A DNA stretch of 64,000 bases from CALKJP01 sp046299555 (GTDB taxonomy: Bacteria > Bacteroidota > Bacteroidia > JACCXN01): the NCBI GenBank assembly GCA_046299555.1, contig JBKBHS010000002.1, forward strand, positions 398,973-462,972, read 5' to 3'. Both the position numbers and the translations under genes were made by a program. Of the stretch, positions 25,539-35,265 are shown piece by piece. The notes under the pieces were generated by a model that was not told the origin of the DNA, did not search any database, and saw nothing but the letters and a program-made list of their open reading frames with translations. Every line of letters starts with the position of its first letter. Position 1 is the first letter of the stretch.

Positions 25539-26483
25539 TTAATGCAAACCTTTTTCTGCTAAATAGCGCTCTGCATCAAGTGCAGCCATACAGCCGGTAC
25601 CGGCAGCGGTAACTGCCTGACGATAAATTTTATCGGCAGCATCGCCACACGCAAACACTCCTTCAACATTGGTTTTGGTAGAACCTGGAATAGTTTTTAT
25701 ATAACCTACATCATCCATATCAATAAAACCTTTAAAAATATCTGTATTTGGTTTATGACCAATGGCTACAAAAAATCCGGTTACATTTATTCGCACCTCT
25801 TCATTTGTTTTGGTATTGATTAATATAGCGCCATCAACTCCTTTATCGCCAGTAATTTCTTTTGTTTCGTGATTAAATAGAATTTCGATATTAGGTGTAT
25901 TCATTACTCTGTGTTGCATAGCTTTTGAAGCTCTTAATTCACTTTTACGCACTATCATATATACTTTTTTACACAATTTTGCCAAATACGAAGCTTCTTC
26001 GCAAGCAGTATCACCTCCTCCAACTATGGCAACTTCTTGTCCGCGGAAAAAATATCCATCACACACAGCACAAGCTGAAACACCAAATCCATTTAAACGC
26101 TGTTCGCTTTCTAATCCAAGCCATTTAGCAGATGCTCCGGTTGCAATAATTACGGCATCGGCTGTTATTAATTTATTATCATCTATCCATACTTTATGGG
26201 GTAAAGATGAAAAATCAACTTTTGTGGCCATGCCCCAACGAATATCTGTACCAAAGCGCTCTGCTTGTTTTTTAAAATCTTCCATCATTTCCGGACCTTG
26301 CACGCCATTAGGGTATCCAGGAAAATTTTCTACTTCGGTAGTAATGGTTAATTGACCGCCCGGCTGTAGCCCTTGGTACATAACGGGTTTCATGTCAGCA
26401 CGTGCGGCATATATAGCTGCTGTATAACCGGCAGGACCTGAACCTATAATAAGGCATTTTACGTGTTCTGTTATTTCGCTCAT
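25539..26483 (-). CDS. trxB: Thioredoxin-disulfide reductase
   Basis: A 314-residue flavoprotein that passes electrons from NADPH to thioredoxin. The FAD site is IIGSGPAGYTAAIYAARA, the NADPH site VAIVGGGDTACEEA, and the redox pair is in CAVCDG (C138 and C141 of the 314-residue form). The open frame could begin at 26513, but the -7 box at 26503-26510 lies inside that extension, so the ATG at 26483 (MSEITEHVKC) is the start. Monocistronic. Confidence 0.96.
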   Translation of the reverse strand: MSEITEHVKCLIIGSGPAGYTAAIYAARADMKPVMYQGLQPGGQLTITTEVENFPGYPNGVQGPEMMEDFKKQAERFGTDIRWGMATKVDFSSLPHKVWIDDNKLITADAVIIATGASAKWLGLESEQRLNGFGVSACAVCDGYFFRGQEVAIVGGGDTACEEASYLAKLCKKVYMIVRKSELRASKAMQHRVMNTPNIEILFNHETKEITGDKGVDGAILINTKTNEEVRINVTGFFVAIGHKPNTDIFKGFIDMDDVGYIKTIPGSTKTNVEGVFACGDAADKIYRQAVTAAGTGCMAALDAERYLAEKGLH

Positions 26484-26502
26484 AATATTTTTAAATTTGA
26501 TG

Positions 26503-26510
26503 CAAATATA
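26503..26510 (-). promoter_or_regulatory. trxB -7 box
   Basis: On the minus strand TATATTTG followed by CA lies 20 bases upstream of the trxB ATG. Its position rules out the longer open frame. Confidence 0.65.
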
Positions 26511-26526
26511 CATTAATACTTTACTG

Positions 26527-27282
26527 ATGATTCGTAATAAATATCACATTTTGTTAAGTTTCATTTTTTTGTGTGTTAATATAATTAGCGCACAAAATGA
26601 TTCTATTAGCTTTAAAAATGAAATTGGCGTAAATATTGGCCCTATTGCAATTATTGGATTAGGAAGTAATCAAATTTTTTCGCAACCAATTGAAATAAAT
26701 TATAAAAGAAATATCAAAAATAGATTTTATATAAAATCATATATACAACATAAAAAACAATTTCCGCTAAGTAATAATGGAGACATTTTAAAAGCGATAG
26801 AAATAATCGATTCCTCTCAATTTAATGTATATTATTACTCTATTGATAGATTTTCAAGAGCAATAGCGTTGGGATTAGAATACAGAACTTACAATGATAA
26901 TTGGGGAATGATTTACGGTGTAAATTTTAAATATATGTATTTCAAAAATCAGATTATTAATTATTACAACGTATTTAATTACAATATAGGGAATATTCAA
27001 AGTCCATATATGTTTGATAAAAATTTTAAAGAATCTCACTACAAAGAAGGTAATTTATTAACAGAAAATTCTTTTGGACTCGAACCTAATTTTGGTTTTT
27101 ATATAAATCTAAATAAACGAATATCATTAATAACTCAAGCACGTGTGTACATGGGCTATGGTACACAAACTCTTTTTAATCATGATTATACAACATGGCA
27201 AAGTTCCACTCAAAAATTTCAAGTGTTTAGATTTGATACAGACCCTTTAATTACAGAGTTTTCTATAAATTATAGATTTTAA
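26527..27282 (+). CDS. Hypothetical outer-membrane beta-barrel protein
   Basis: A 251-residue exported protein with a signal peptide (MIRNKYHILLSFIFLCVNII, cleaved after SAQ) followed by barrel-like strands with many Tyr and Asn (FYINLNKRISLITQARVYMG, ending TEFSINYRF; a terminal Phe is typical of barrels). I do not recognise the family. The ATG at 26527 is chosen over the one at 26497, whose extra ten residues (MMQIYINTLL) overlap the trxB promoter region and precede the signal peptide. Confidence 0.65.
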   Translation: MIRNKYHILLSFIFLCVNIISAQNDSISFKNEIGVNIGPIAIIGLGSNQIFSQPIEINYKRNIKNRFYIKSYIQHKKQFPLSNNGDILKAIEIIDSSQFNVYYYSIDRFSRAIALGLEYRTYNDNWGMIYGVNFKYMYFKNQIINYYNVFNYNIGNIQSPYMFDKNFKESHYKEGNLLTENSFGLEPNFGFYINLNKRISLITQARVYMGYGTQTLFNHDYTTWQSSTQKFQVFRFDTDPLITEFSINYRF

Positions 27283-28224
27283 TCACTTACAAATTACAGT
27301 ATCATAACTAGGGTTATAAGCTCCCCAATAGCCAATAGCTCCACCGCTAATGTTAGATTTAATAGTAGTGGGTGATGCAAAAGGATTTCCATTATTGGAT
27401 ACTTCGGCTTCGTAACTTCTTAAAAATTCGTAAGTAGGATAATCAATGGAACAAAATTTTACTACCACGGTATCGCCTTTCTTAAAAAAACCTGCCTCCG
27501 GCCCTGTGTCATCGGGAGCCGTAGAGTTAGGAACAGACCCTCTGTTATATCCAAAACGAAAAGAACGACCATCAATAAATTTATCATCGAATACCGAGCC
27601 AAAAGGAGCAATAAAATTGGCATCTTTTCCTAATCGCATAGCATACCAGCGGTAAGCATTTCCTAATCCTGCCGGTTCGGAAAAATTAGCCCATACAAAA
27701 CCAAGGCTATCTCTATCTGCAAAAACTTCAAACCACAAAGAGTCTAATGGAACTTTTGGTTTAATGGTGGTTACCGCTTTATAATTATCACCTAAATAAT
27801 TGATAGATAATTTATAGGTTTTACCCTCTTGCCCCCAAAATTGATTGTTTAAGGTGGTATAAACACAAAAGTATACAGCTGCTAAAGTATTTACATCTAT
27901 CCCAATAAATGAAGCCAATAACGGTAGTAAAGAGTCAGGAAAATTTCTGGAACATACTTCTATTAAATTCTCTTTAGCTGTGCCATTGTCTAATGTTACC
28001 ACAGCTCCTTTAATAAACATGTTTTCAAAGGTACTCTGATCGGTAAATTTAAAATACCCGATACTTTTACTTAAAATAACAATGGGTGGCATTCCTTCTT
28101 CAATTCGTGCTTCCACTATCATTCGTCCTTCGGTATCAGGAATATCTATATTAACCTCTCTTTCGCAGGAGAAAAAGACTCCTGTAATCAAAAAAAGTAT
28201 CACTATGTATTTCTTTTTTAGCAT
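27283..28224 (-). CDS. DUF4249 lipoprotein, partner of a TonB-dependent receptor
   Basis: A 313-residue lipoprotein with lipobox GVFFSC and the opening CEREVNIDIPDTEGRMIVEA, the mark of DUF4249. These proteins are almost always encoded directly after a TonB-dependent receptor, as here (three-base gap), and are thought to be its surface-exposed accessory. The substrate of the pair is unknown. Only six bases separate it from the convergent barrel gene. Confidence 0.9.
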   Translation of the reverse strand: MLKKKYIVILFLITGVFFSCEREVNIDIPDTEGRMIVEARIEEGMPPIVILSKSIGYFKFTDQSTFENMFIKGAVVTLDNGTAKENLIEVCSRNFPDSLLPLLASFIGIDVNTLAAVYFCVYTTLNNQFWGQEGKTYKLSINYLGDNYKAVTTIKPKVPLDSLWFEVFADRDSLGFVWANFSEPAGLGNAYRWYAMRLGKDANFIAPFGSVFDDKFIDGRSFRFGYNRGSVPNSTAPDDTGPEAGFFKKGDTVVVKFCSIDYPTYEFLRSYEAEVSNNGNPFASPTTIKSNISGGAIGYWGAYNPSYDTVICK

Positions 28225-28227
28225 AAT

Positions 28228-30585
28228 TTAAAATTTAAAATTCCATGTTGCAGAAGGTAAAATCGGAAACAACGATACCTGCTTGGCAGATACTTTAAAC
28301 GTTCCTTTGGTTACATCACCTTCGTTTGCAAAATAGATGAAATATGGATTATATCGGTTGTAAACATTATATACCGAAAAATTAAAACTCGATTCAAATT
28401 TTTCTGTTTTTTTATGATTCCATGTTACGGAAATATCCGCACGATGATAAGCCGGCATTCTGAATTCGTTGCGCTTACTATAAATATTTACTACTCTACC
28501 TTCGAAGAAATATCGCTCTATAGGCAAGGTAATGGCATTTCCGGTTCCATAAACAAATACGGCTGAAAGCGTCCATTTTTCATTAAAATTATAGGTTGCC
28601 ACAACTGATGCATCATGTCTTCTATCGTATCGAGCAGGAAAAGTTTCTCCGCCATTTATTTCTTTGAATGTGCGATTAGTCCATGATAATGTGTAACCAA
28701 TCCATCCCGTAAATTTTCCTTGAGCTTTTTTAAAGAAAAATTCTGCGCCATAAGATTCACCGCTTCCAAAAGTTAAAAGATGATCTAAATTTTCTTTGAT
28801 ATTATCTTCCGGTAAAGCTCCTTCTTTATATTCGACAAGGTTTCTCATATCTTTATAATAAAGCTCTATGGAAGATTCGTATGTATTTTCCTTAAAGTTT
28901 TTAAAATATCCAACCGCATATTGCGTACTTAATTGCGGTTGTACAATTTCAGTACTTGGCATCCAGGTATCGGTTGGCAATGCAATGGCTGAAAGCGAAG
29001 CTAAATGTACATATTGATAGTTTCTGGTATAAGCAGCCTTAATTGAATTATTGGAGTTGATTTTAAATCGTAACGAAGCTCTGGGTTCCCAACCATTATA
29101 ATCTTTAATGGGTTGATTTTTGGTGTACACAATTGTATCAATAGTTTGTCCAATTTCATTTTTTACATAGCGATCAAATGGGCCTATGTGTTGAAAATAG
29201 GAAAAACGAACTCCTGCATTAATTCTCAAACGATCGGTTAAATCAAAATCATCGGTTATATAAGCAGCAGCTTCGTTGGCAAAATATTTTTTAATTTTTC
29301 CGGTATCAAATTCTACATCGCCTTGTCGGGCAGAAGCATTGCTTGGAACAAAGGTGTGGAAAGTGTAATTAACACCATATTTAATATTGTGGCGAATACT
29401 TGGGAAATAAGTAAAATCTACTTTTGCATTCCAATCTTGAATTCCGGAATACAATTTAAATTCAAAATCAGATTGTGAAGCTCCAAACGAAAACTTGTAA
29501 TCGCTGAATACCAAAGTGGTATTCAAAAATAATTTATCGGAAAATAAATGATTCCATCGCATGGAAGTGGTAGCATTTCCCCATGGTATATCTACTTTAA
29601 AACCGGCTTTTTTATTGTTATACGAAAATACATCACGACCAAAATAACCACTCACAAACAAGCGGTCTTTGTCTGATAAAATGTAATTTACTTTTGCATT
29701 TAAATCATAAAAATAATAGCCTGTTCCTTTAAACGTGGATGTTTCAGGAATAAAAGGCTCTGCCAGAAAATCGGCATAGGTTCTTCTCCCTGAAACGATA
29801 AACGAAGCTTTATCTTTTTTAATAGGACCTTGTAAGGTTAAGCGAGATGAAATTACGCCAATACCACCTTCTGCCTGAAATCGCTGATTATTGCCTTCTT
29901 TCATGGATATATCAAGTACCGAGGCTAAACGACCACCATATTGTGCAGGCATTCCTCCTTTTATCAATTCCACATTTTTAATGGCATCTGCATTAAACAC
30001 CGAGAAAAATCCGAATAAATGAGCAGCATTATACACCACTGCTTCATCCAATAAAATTAAATTTTGATCAGGTCCACCACCACGAACATAAAAGCCTGAA
30101 TTTCCTTCACCGGAAGATTGCACCCCGGGTAATAATTGAATTGTTTTTAATACATCAACTTCGCCCATAAAAGCCGGTAAAGTTTTAACCTGCTCCATTT
30201 CAAGCTCCATACGTCCCATATCGCTACTTTGCGTATTTTTATCACTTCGCTCGCCTGTAATAACTACTTCTTTGGTAGTGATAGATTTGTCTTTTAAATT
30301 AATGTTTAAACGCTGATCTTTACTTAAATCAACTTGCTGTGAAAATTCTTCAAAACCAATAAAAGATACTACCAGGGTATATTTACCTTGAGGTAAGGTA
30401 ATAGAGAAAAAACCATATTGATTAGTGGTAGTGCCTTTTAAAATTTCTTTAATATAAACATTAGCACCAATTAAACTTTCACCACTTTTAGCGTCTTTAA
30501 CATAACCACTTATCGTAAATTTATTTTGAGCAAACGCAAAAAGCGATAAAAATAAAATACACGTAAAAAATAATAACTTTTTCAT
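28228..30585 (-). CDS. TonB-dependent receptor with N-terminal carboxypeptidase-like domain
   Basis: A 785-residue outer-membrane receptor. The signal peptide ends FAFAQ, residues 22-105 form a CarboxypepD-regulatory-like domain (ISGYVKDAKSGESLIGANVY), the plug is at about 115-230 (SGFYVRGGGPDQNLILLDEA), and the rest is a 22-strand barrel ending ATWNFKF. It imports an unknown ligand using the TonB proton-motive machinery. There is no SusD gene; the partner is the DUF4249 lipoprotein, so this is not a classic polysaccharide locus. Confidence 0.93.
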   Translation of the reverse strand: MKKLLFFTCILFLSLFAFAQNKFTISGYVKDAKSGESLIGANVYIKEILKGTTTNQYGFFSITLPQGKYTLVVSFIGFEEFSQQVDLSKDQRLNINLKDKSITTKEVVITGERSDKNTQSSDMGRMELEMEQVKTLPAFMGEVDVLKTIQLLPGVQSSGEGNSGFYVRGGGPDQNLILLDEAVVYNAAHLFGFFSVFNADAIKNVELIKGGMPAQYGGRLASVLDISMKEGNNQRFQAEGGIGVISSRLTLQGPIKKDKASFIVSGRRTYADFLAEPFIPETSTFKGTGYYFYDLNAKVNYILSDKDRLFVSGYFGRDVFSYNNKKAGFKVDIPWGNATTSMRWNHLFSDKLFLNTTLVFSDYKFSFGASQSDFEFKLYSGIQDWNAKVDFTYFPSIRHNIKYGVNYTFHTFVPSNASARQGDVEFDTGKIKKYFANEAAAYITDDFDLTDRLRINAGVRFSYFQHIGPFDRYVKNEIGQTIDTIVYTKNQPIKDYNGWEPRASLRFKINSNNSIKAAYTRNYQYVHLASLSAIALPTDTWMPSTEIVQPQLSTQYAVGYFKNFKENTYESSIELYYKDMRNLVEYKEGALPEDNIKENLDHLLTFGSGESYGAEFFFKKAQGKFTGWIGYTLSWTNRTFKEINGGETFPARYDRRHDASVVATYNFNEKWTLSAVFVYGTGNAITLPIERYFFEGRVVNIYSKRNEFRMPAYHRADISVTWNHKKTEKFESSFNFSVYNVYNRYNPYFIYFANEGDVTKGTFKVSAKQVSLFPILPSATWNFKF

Positions 30586-30602
30586 CAGAATTTAACGATA
30601 AG

Positions 30603-30610
30603 CAAAGTTA
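30603..30610 (-). promoter_or_regulatory. -7 box (TAACTTTG) of the TonB receptor operon
   Basis: On the minus strand TAACTTTG followed by C lies 18 bases before the receptor ATG. Confidence 0.55.
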
Positions 30611-30703
30611 TGCTAAATAAAAACAGCTCTTTATAAATTTTGTTTGGCGGCAAATAAATAGTTTTTTCGGCATCTTTTGAGTAAATTAAATTTAAAAAAA
30701 TAT

Positions 30704-30711
30704 TATTTTTG
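30704..30711 (+). promoter_or_regulatory. Possible -7 box of tRNA-Pro
   Basis: TATTTTTG followed by CA lies 12 bases before the tRNA 5' end. Confidence 0.5.
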
Positions 30712-30722
30712 CAAAGTTCAAT

Positions 30723-30795
30723 CGGGATGTGGCGCAGTTGGTAGCGCACCAGTATGGGGTGCTGGGGGTCGCACGTTCGAGTCGTGTCATCCCGA
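30723..30795 (+). tRNA. tRNA-Pro (anticodon GGG)
   Basis: A 73-nt cloverleaf: acceptor CGGGATG / CATCCCG (perfect), anticodon stem CCAGT / GCTGG with loop ATGGGGT giving GGG, T-arm GCACG-TTCGAGT-CGTGT, discriminator A. CCA is not encoded. Confidence 0.94.
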
Positions 30796-30799
30796 CTTA

Positions 30800-30837
30800 A
30801 ACTCCTCACATTTTTTATGTGGGGAGTTTATTTTTTT
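30800..30837 (+). terminator. tRNA-Pro terminator
   Basis: AACTCCTCACAT pairs with ATGTGGGGAGTT (12 bp, one G-U) around a T5 loop, then a run of T. Its distal arm overlaps the end of the convergent HTTM gene by one base. Confidence 0.88.
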
Positions 30838-31631
30838 AATGGATAAAAAAGCATATACATAATCAACATTATAATTCCAAAATCAGGAATTCCCATAAAT
30901 AAGGCTATGGCTATGTGAAACAATGAGCCAATCCATAATACATATTTACGTATAGGCACAAACCAAATAAGTACAGGAAACAATAATTGAAAAGCAAGCG
31001 TTGCATAAGTAACTATATAAATCAACCATAACTGCTGTCCCATCCATTTGGAAAAATAAGGCAAGCTATATTCAGGATTGTTGAATATGTACATCAATGC
31101 AGTACCATTAATCCATGTTTCTCCGGTAAGTTTATAAATTCCTGCAACACCGTACATCATAGCTATTTGAATGCGACTTGCAATAGCTGAAAGATTATTC
31201 AATAAATTTTCTATTGGCGATTTTTGGGCATTGCTCTCAGCATTATTAATAGCCAAATAAAGTAAAATTAAGGCTACTAAATTGTTTCCTCCATTTTGCA
31301 CGGCAGCTGCATTGTAATACAAATTGATATACAAATACCATATTAATAAATGCACCCATCTTGCAGGCTTAAATAAACCTACAAGCAACATAATCAAATA
31401 AAGAATGATTACTAAAAAATAGTTCTTACTAAAAAAAGAAATCGAAATAATATTCAGCCAATTGCCCACTGCAGCAGGAAATTGTATTAATTGATTTTCA
31501 CCCCAAAAATCACCAGCAGCCGGCAACAGAATAAGCGTATGAATAAATAAAAAAGCATACATCCATTTTCGGAACATTTTTACCTGTTCTGAAAATAAGT
31601 CCTGCTGATATAATTTATCTATCCACTGCAT
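30828..31631 (-). CDS. HTTM-domain membrane protein
   Basis: A 267-residue multi-pass membrane protein with about seven membrane segments. The pattern fits the HTTM group (related to vitamin K-dependent carboxylase membrane domains): FLFIHTLILLPAAGDFWG near the N-terminus, NNLVALILLYLAINN, then MMYGVAGIYKLTGETWINGT. Catalytic activity of the stand-alone bacterial form is unknown. Its start overlaps the upstream stop by one base (TAATG), so the two are translationally coupled. Confidence 0.8.
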   Translation of the reverse strand: MQWIDKLYQQDLFSEQVKMFRKWMYAFLFIHTLILLPAAGDFWGENQLIQFPAAVGNWLNIISISFFSKNYFLVIILYLIMLLVGLFKPARWVHLLIWYLYINLYYNAAAVQNGGNNLVALILLYLAINNAESNAQKSPIENLLNNLSAIASRIQIAMMYGVAGIYKLTGETWINGTALMYIFNNPEYSLPYFSKWMGQQLWLIYIVTYATLAFQLLFPVLIWFVPIRKYVLWIGSLFHIAIALFMGIPDFGIIMLIMYMLFYPLKK

Positions 31632-32200
31632 TAGTGTAATTGCTTTTTAGAAAACAAGGCTGCTTTTTTTTCAATTTCAATTTTTCCGTTTTTTATAACG
31701 GGAGTATATATTATGTATGCTGTTTCAATAGCCTGGAATGAAGTATGAGGATAATGCTTGCGAGCTTGTAATAAAAAATAACGGTCGATTGTTTTTTCTA
31801 AAATTTCATATTGCCCTTTTAATTTTTGTTCGTGCAAATACTCCATGTTTCGGGAGATATAATCATATCCTGCTCTTAGTTTGGCATGATGGGTAAATCG
31901 AAATTTTGAATGAATATCTAAATCTTCTTTACCCGGATTAATCCAATTCGATTTATTGCCGAAACTATCTTCTATTCTGAAATAAATTTCTCTATGTGAC
32001 TTAGGAGGGTCAGGTGCAAAAAGTTTAAAATTCTGAAAAAAGAATGGATGTACATATCGAAATGCAGCGCGTTTTATAATTGAATTGTCTTCGCTTAAAT
32101 CAGAAAAATTATAAATACCTACCATCAAAAAATGATAGGCCAATATAAACAAACCGCCTATGGCAAGGTTTCGGTAATTTTTATTTTCCCCTGAAGCCAT
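31631..32200 (-). CDS. DUF5819-type membrane-anchored protein, partner of HTTM protein
   Basis: A 189-residue protein with one N-terminal membrane segment (residues 12-30, LAIGGLFILAYHFLMVGIY) and a polar remainder. The block FFFQNFKLFAPDPP is the signature of DUF5819, which is regularly encoded beside HTTM proteins. The pairing, with a one-base overlap, suggests a two-subunit membrane complex; what it does is not known. Confidence 0.8.
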   Translation of the reverse strand: MASGENKNYRNLAIGGLFILAYHFLMVGIYNFSDLSEDNSIIKRAAFRYVHPFFFQNFKLFAPDPPKSHREIYFRIEDSFGNKSNWINPGKEDLDIHSKFRFTHHAKLRAGYDYISRNMEYLHEQKLKGQYEILEKTIDRYFLLQARKHYPHTSFQAIETAYIIYTPVIKNGKIEIEKKAALFSKKQLH

Positions 32201-32240
32201 AAGCGGTTTGAATTAAATCTCTGTTTAAACAGAGTAATTT

Positions 32241-33515
32241 TTAATATGCAAACAAAGGTAAATCCTTCATTAATTCATTTACTTTTTTTCTCACCGATGC
32301 AATTACTTGCTCATTATCTTTATTCATTAATACTTCATCAATTAATTCCACGATATATGGAATTTTATCTTCTTTTATTCCACGAGTAGTAATTGCAGGC
32401 GTTCCTACTCTGATACCCGATGTAACAAATGGTGATTTATCGTCAAAAGGAACCATGTTTTTATTTACCGTAATATCAGCTTTTACCAATGCATTTTCTG
32501 CTTCTTTACCGGTTACATTTTTACTTCTTAAATCAATTAACATACTATGATTATCAGTACCACCGGAAATTACAGCGTAACCTCTATCAACAAATGCTTG
32601 CGCCATTGCTTTGGCATTTTTCATTACTTGTTCACCGTAGGTTTTAAATTCATCACTTAAAGCTTCACCAAATGCAACTGCTTTTGCAGCAATAACATGC
32701 TCAAGAGGCCCCCCTTGTGTACCGGGGAATACCGCAGCATCTAACAAAGATGACATTGGACGAATTTCACCCTTAGGAGTAGTTAATCCAAATGGATTAG
32801 GAAAATCTTTTCCCATCATAATTACACCGCCTCTTGGTCCACGCAAGGTTTTATGCGTGGTAGATGTAACGATATGGCAATGCGGAAGAGGATTATTTAA
32901 CAATCCTTTGGCAATTAATCCTGCGGGATGCGAAATATCTGCCATTAGCAATGCTCCTACCTCATCAGCAATAGCACGTAAACGGGCGTAATCCCAATCG
33001 CGTGAATAAGATGAAGCACCGCAAATAATTAATTTAGGTTTTTCTTTACGGGCAGTTTCGGCCACTTTATCATAGTTAATTCTTCCGGTTTCTTTTTCTA
33101 CCCCATAAAATGTTGGGCGATATAATTTACCTGAAAAATTTACGGGAGAACCGTGTGTTAAATGCCCTCCATGAGAAAGATCGAAACCTAAAATAGTATC
33201 TCCTGGCTTTAAAACAGCCAACATGACAGCAGCATTTGCCTGAGCTCCTGAGTGTGGCTGAACATTGGCCCATTCTGCACCAAATAATTGTTTTAATCTG
33301 TCAATAGCTAATTGCTCTACTTTATCAACCACTTCACAACCGCCATAATAACGTTTGCCGGGCAGCCCTTCTGCATATTTATTAGTAAGCACAGAGCCCA
33401 TAGCCTGCATTACTTGTTCGCTTACAAAATTTTCGGAGGCAATTAATTCAATGCCATGTGTCTGGCGTTGTTTTTCCTGTTCGATTAAGTTGAAAATGGT
33501 TGTATCTTTTTGCAT
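32241..33515 (-). CDS. glyA: Serine hydroxymethyltransferase
   Basis: A 424-residue PLP enzyme that interconverts serine and glycine while charging tetrahydrofolate. Conserved blocks are LIASENFVS, NKYAEGLPGKRYYGGCE, HGGHLTHGSPVNFSG, the PLP-lysine segment STTHKTLRGPRGG (near residue 222) and GIRVGTPAITTRG. Monocistronic with its own -7 box. Confidence 0.97.
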   Translation of the reverse strand: MQKDTTIFNLIEQEKQRQTHGIELIASENFVSEQVMQAMGSVLTNKYAEGLPGKRYYGGCEVVDKVEQLAIDRLKQLFGAEWANVQPHSGAQANAAVMLAVLKPGDTILGFDLSHGGHLTHGSPVNFSGKLYRPTFYGVEKETGRINYDKVAETARKEKPKLIICGASSYSRDWDYARLRAIADEVGALLMADISHPAGLIAKGLLNNPLPHCHIVTSTTHKTLRGPRGGVIMMGKDFPNPFGLTTPKGEIRPMSSLLDAAVFPGTQGGPLEHVIAAKAVAFGEALSDEFKTYGEQVMKNAKAMAQAFVDRGYAVISGGTDNHSMLIDLRSKNVTGKEAENALVKADITVNKNMVPFDDKSPFVTSGIRVGTPAITTRGIKEDKIPYIVELIDEVLMNKDNEQVIASVRKKVNELMKDLPLFAY

Positions 33516-33547
33516 GATGATGAATTATTTAGATTCTAAAATTTTAG

Positions 33548-33555
33548 CAAAGTTA
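33548..33555 (-). promoter_or_regulatory. glyA -7 box (TAACTTTG)
   Basis: On the minus strand TAACTTTG followed by C lies 33 bases before the glyA ATG. No riboswitch-like structure fits in the short leader. Confidence 0.55.
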
Positions 33556-33590
33556 TAAATTTGAATTAGTAATTAATATTTTAAGCATTG

Positions 33591-35147
33591 TTAGATTTTT
33601 TTTAGCAAAACCTTAGTGTATTGTTCATTCACACCTTGTCGCCAGGCGATAGCTGCCGGCAAATAGATCTGTTCTAATTGTGGCTTGTTATCAGTTAAAA
33701 CAGGAGCATCACTAAAATCAATCTTATTAACATCCAAAAAATTTTTTGTTAAATCTGATAGTGTTTTTTTATCATCTTCAGCGTATGAAATCGTTGAAAA
33801 ATCTTTTTTATCCAATGATGCTAAAAAAATTAAATTGCGTTCAAACTCGTTATCGGCAGGAGTAACCAACAAGTTTACATGATAGCCACATGATACTAAT
33901 GTATTATAAACGCTTCGAGCAGCTTTGCCTTTTTCTCCACTTATAAATCCATAAAAGTTCATCATAATCATACCTTTATCGGTAAGTATATTCTTTACTT
34001 CTTCAAAGCACTCTTTTGTGAATAAATGCGCAGGTGGTGTTTCACTTAAAAACATATCGTAAGTAACTAAATCGTATTTTTTTTCTGTTTTATTTATAAA
34101 ATGTCGTGCATCATCCACATGAATAGGTATTTCCGTTCTTACATCAAAATATTTAATGGCCGTTTCTTTAATGCGTTCATCAATTTCTACCACTTCCATT
34201 TCAAATCCTAATTTTTGAAATTGTCGAACAATTGTTCCACCTCCCAAACCACACAAAAGCGCTTTACTGCCTTTAGGTAAAATACTTGCGGCAGCCGGAA
34301 AATAATAAGCATAATCCCATAAATCTTCACCGGGTTTATTTAAATTGGTAATAGTTTGTGCTGTATTGTTTACAAGCATAGCCCTCACTTGTATGGTATC
34401 ATTTTCTTTTGTTATGTAAGGATGTTCCACTATTTTAACCTGACCTAATATGCCATCTTTGTTATATAAAATTTTATATTCCGATGCACCAAAATTATTG
34501 TTGAATAAAAAATAACTAATCGGAAAAATAACTATAAGTAAGAGTAAATCTTGATATTGCTTATGATAAATAAGGGCTATAACTGTTGGCAAAATTAATG
34601 TTGTACCACTAATTAATATAGTATATTTTATTCCAAGCTCTGGAAGTAAATAAAAACCTGTGAGAAAAGTGGATAAAATTCCTCCAAGAGTAGAAATGGC
34701 ATAAACAGTACCTGCACTCTTACCGGCCTTTTCAGCATGTTGAGTAAAAAAGTGAATTATGAGAGGAGATGTCATTCCCATAAACAATAAAGGAGGTAAC
34801 ATGAAAACTAATAATGAGATACTTGCACCAAGCCTTACATCAAGATTTATAGTTGCTTTTAGAATGTAATAAGATGAAAGCGGCATTAGCAAAGTAAACA
34901 AACCCGCCAGTAATAAAACTAAATAAATTGATGTAACATTTTTTGATTTTGATGAAATATAACCACCGGTATAATATCCAGTAGTTAAAGCAAACAAAGT
35001 AATACCCAAAGTAGCAGCCCAAACATATAATGAAGTGCCAAAAACCGGAGCTAAAATTTTTGCGCCAACTAATTCAACTGTCATAACAGCTGCTCCTTCT
35101 AAAAAGGAAAGCAATAGAATAAATGCAACTAATTTATTTTTAAACAT
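33591..35147 (-). CDS. Fused MFS-like membrane / spermidine-synthase-like protein
   Basis: A 518-residue protein with about eight membrane segments (residues 5-220; the block LEGAAVMTVELVGAKILAP is typical) joined to a Rossmann-type aminopropyltransferase-like domain. In that domain LLCGLGGGTIVRQF (about residue 295), EVVEIDERI and VDDARHFI are the nucleotide-binding elements, and LVTYDMFLSETPPAHL takes the place of the catalytic segment. Whether it really makes a polyamine is unclear; many fusions of this kind have no tested activity. Confidence 0.87.
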   Translation of the reverse strand: MFKNKLVAFILLLSFLEGAAVMTVELVGAKILAPVFGTSLYVWAATLGITLFALTTGYYTGGYISSKSKNVTSIYLVLLLAGLFTLLMPLSSYYILKATINLDVRLGASISLLVFMLPPLLFMGMTSPLIIHFFTQHAEKAGKSAGTVYAISTLGGILSTFLTGFYLLPELGIKYTILISGTTLILPTVIALIYHKQYQDLLLLIVIFPISYFLFNNNFGASEYKILYNKDGILGQVKIVEHPYITKENDTIQVRAMLVNNTAQTITNLNKPGEDLWDYAYYFPAAASILPKGSKALLCGLGGGTIVRQFQKLGFEMEVVEIDERIKETAIKYFDVRTEIPIHVDDARHFINKTEKKYDLVTYDMFLSETPPAHLFTKECFEEVKNILTDKGMIMMNFYGFISGEKGKAARSVYNTLVSCGYHVNLLVTPADNEFERNLIFLASLDKKDFSTISYAEDDKKTLSDLTKNFLDVNKIDFSDAPVLTDNKPQLEQIYLPAAIAWRQGVNEQYTKVLLKKI

Positions 35148-35265
35148 ATTTCAAAGCTATAAATAATTCATCAATAAAATAAAGTATGACTAAAATCATA
35201 TAGCACTATGATGCATGTCATTTTAATTATATCTGTTTTGAAAAAATTTTGTAAAAAATTAGATT

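Noticed and set aside
32221..33590. Glycine or other riboswitch at glyA
   Set aside because: The glyA leader between -7 box and ATG is under 30 bases, too short for a known riboswitch.
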